Shown here one piece after another: positions 63,761 to 64,000 of a stretch of 64,000 bases of DNA. The stretch covers positions 10,224,001 through 10,288,000 of the forward strand of contig NC_088340.1 of NCBI RefSeq assembly GCF_036884655.1, read 5' to 3'. The notes under the pieces are model-generated. The model did no database searches. It was not told where the DNA came from and saw only the letters and a list, made by a program, of their open reading frames with translations. The stretch's first letter is position 1; each line of letters begins with the position of its first letter. Source of the stretch: Musa acuminata AAA Group (lineage: Eukaryota > Streptophyta > Magnoliopsida > Zingiberales > Musaceae). The position numbers and the translations under genes were made by a program.

Positions 63761-64000
63761 ATATATGCTCAATTAAACCAGTTCAACATAGTGAGATATA
63801 AAATGTTGTATAATTGCCAGAGGAGTATAAACAGATGGTGTTTGGATTGGGGGTGGAGGTTCTGCTGAAAACAGATCTGAAACTGCTGCAAGATGACATT
63901 TCCCCCCTACTAATTAAGTTGTGTTTCTTCTAATATGCTATAAAAAGGATAACAGTAATCAATATTTGTGATCTTCATTTACAATACTATGCATCATGTT
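62040..64000. other. Terminal AT-rich spacer
   Basis: No gene was recognised. A short direct repeat (GATCRATTGGAAT...GTCTCGGAGAYATGAAGTT) lies near 62611-62685. The open frame at 62739-63014 shows no family resemblance. Confidence 0.55.
63708..63757 (+). repeat. (CT)n microsatellite, about 50 bp
   Basis: About 25 uninterrupted CT units. It is likely to be polymorphic in length. Confidence 0.92.

Noticed and set aside
1..64000. tRNA, rRNA and CRISPR-like arrays
   Set aside because: I looked for tRNA B-box motifs and rRNA blocks and found none; short tandem repeats present lack the repeat-spacer pattern of CRISPR, which is not expected in a plant.

Overview
This is 64 kb of nuclear DNA from a flowering plant. 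The gene set (plant Pol III subunit RPC5, SUD1-type E3 ligase, euAP2 factor with a miR172 site, DREB A-5 factor, PLS-class PPR protein), AT-rich introns with GT-AG borders and LTR retrotransposons all say so. GC-rich 5' ends of coding regions that fade toward the 3' end, together with multi-kilobase introns, suggest a monocot; I would guess a non-grass one (banana/ginger or palm type), but the sequence alone does not prove it.

Layout. 1-407: RPC5 promoter, with a duplicated core unit. 408-24537 (+): RPC5, 13 exons, 671 codons, carrying an LTR retrotransposon (5002-9974) in intron 4 and a miniature LTR element (about 12318-12838) in intron 5. 24538-26341: tail-to-tail spacer with a TA-rich satellite inside a segment bounded by 17-bp direct repeats. 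26342-37405 (-): SUD1/DOA10-like membrane E3 ligase, 9 exons, 1,115 codons, with a tandem duplication of the exon 1/intron 1 boundary. 37406-40686: no recognisable gene; tandem duplications and GA/CT tracts. 40687-43215 (-): APETALA2-type factor, 10 exons, 516 codons, including the 26- and 31-nt microexons and a 21-nt miR172 target site. 43216-47926: AP2 promoter, then non-coding sequence with microsatellites. 47927-48280 (-): last two exons of a broken CBSX-type CBS-domain gene. 51111-54175 (+): short, internally deleted Ty3/gypsy-like element. About 55298-55544 (-): a TATA-containing GC-rich segment that may be an untranslated first exon. 57206-57760 (-): intronless DREB A-5 repressor-type factor. 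59562-61952 (-): intronless PPR protein of the E/E+ class. 62040-64000: AT-rich spacer.

The genes are unrelated, as is usual in plants: Pol III transcription, ER-associated protein degradation, floral/phase-change regulation by the miR172-AP2 module, stress transcription and organelle RNA processing. Nothing here looks like an operon or a gene cluster with a shared pathway. Exon borders were worked out by hand from reading-frame continuity, GT-AG sites and family knowledge; no transcript data were used. Most entries of 150-450 bases in other frames are shadows of these genes or of simple repeats and are left out.
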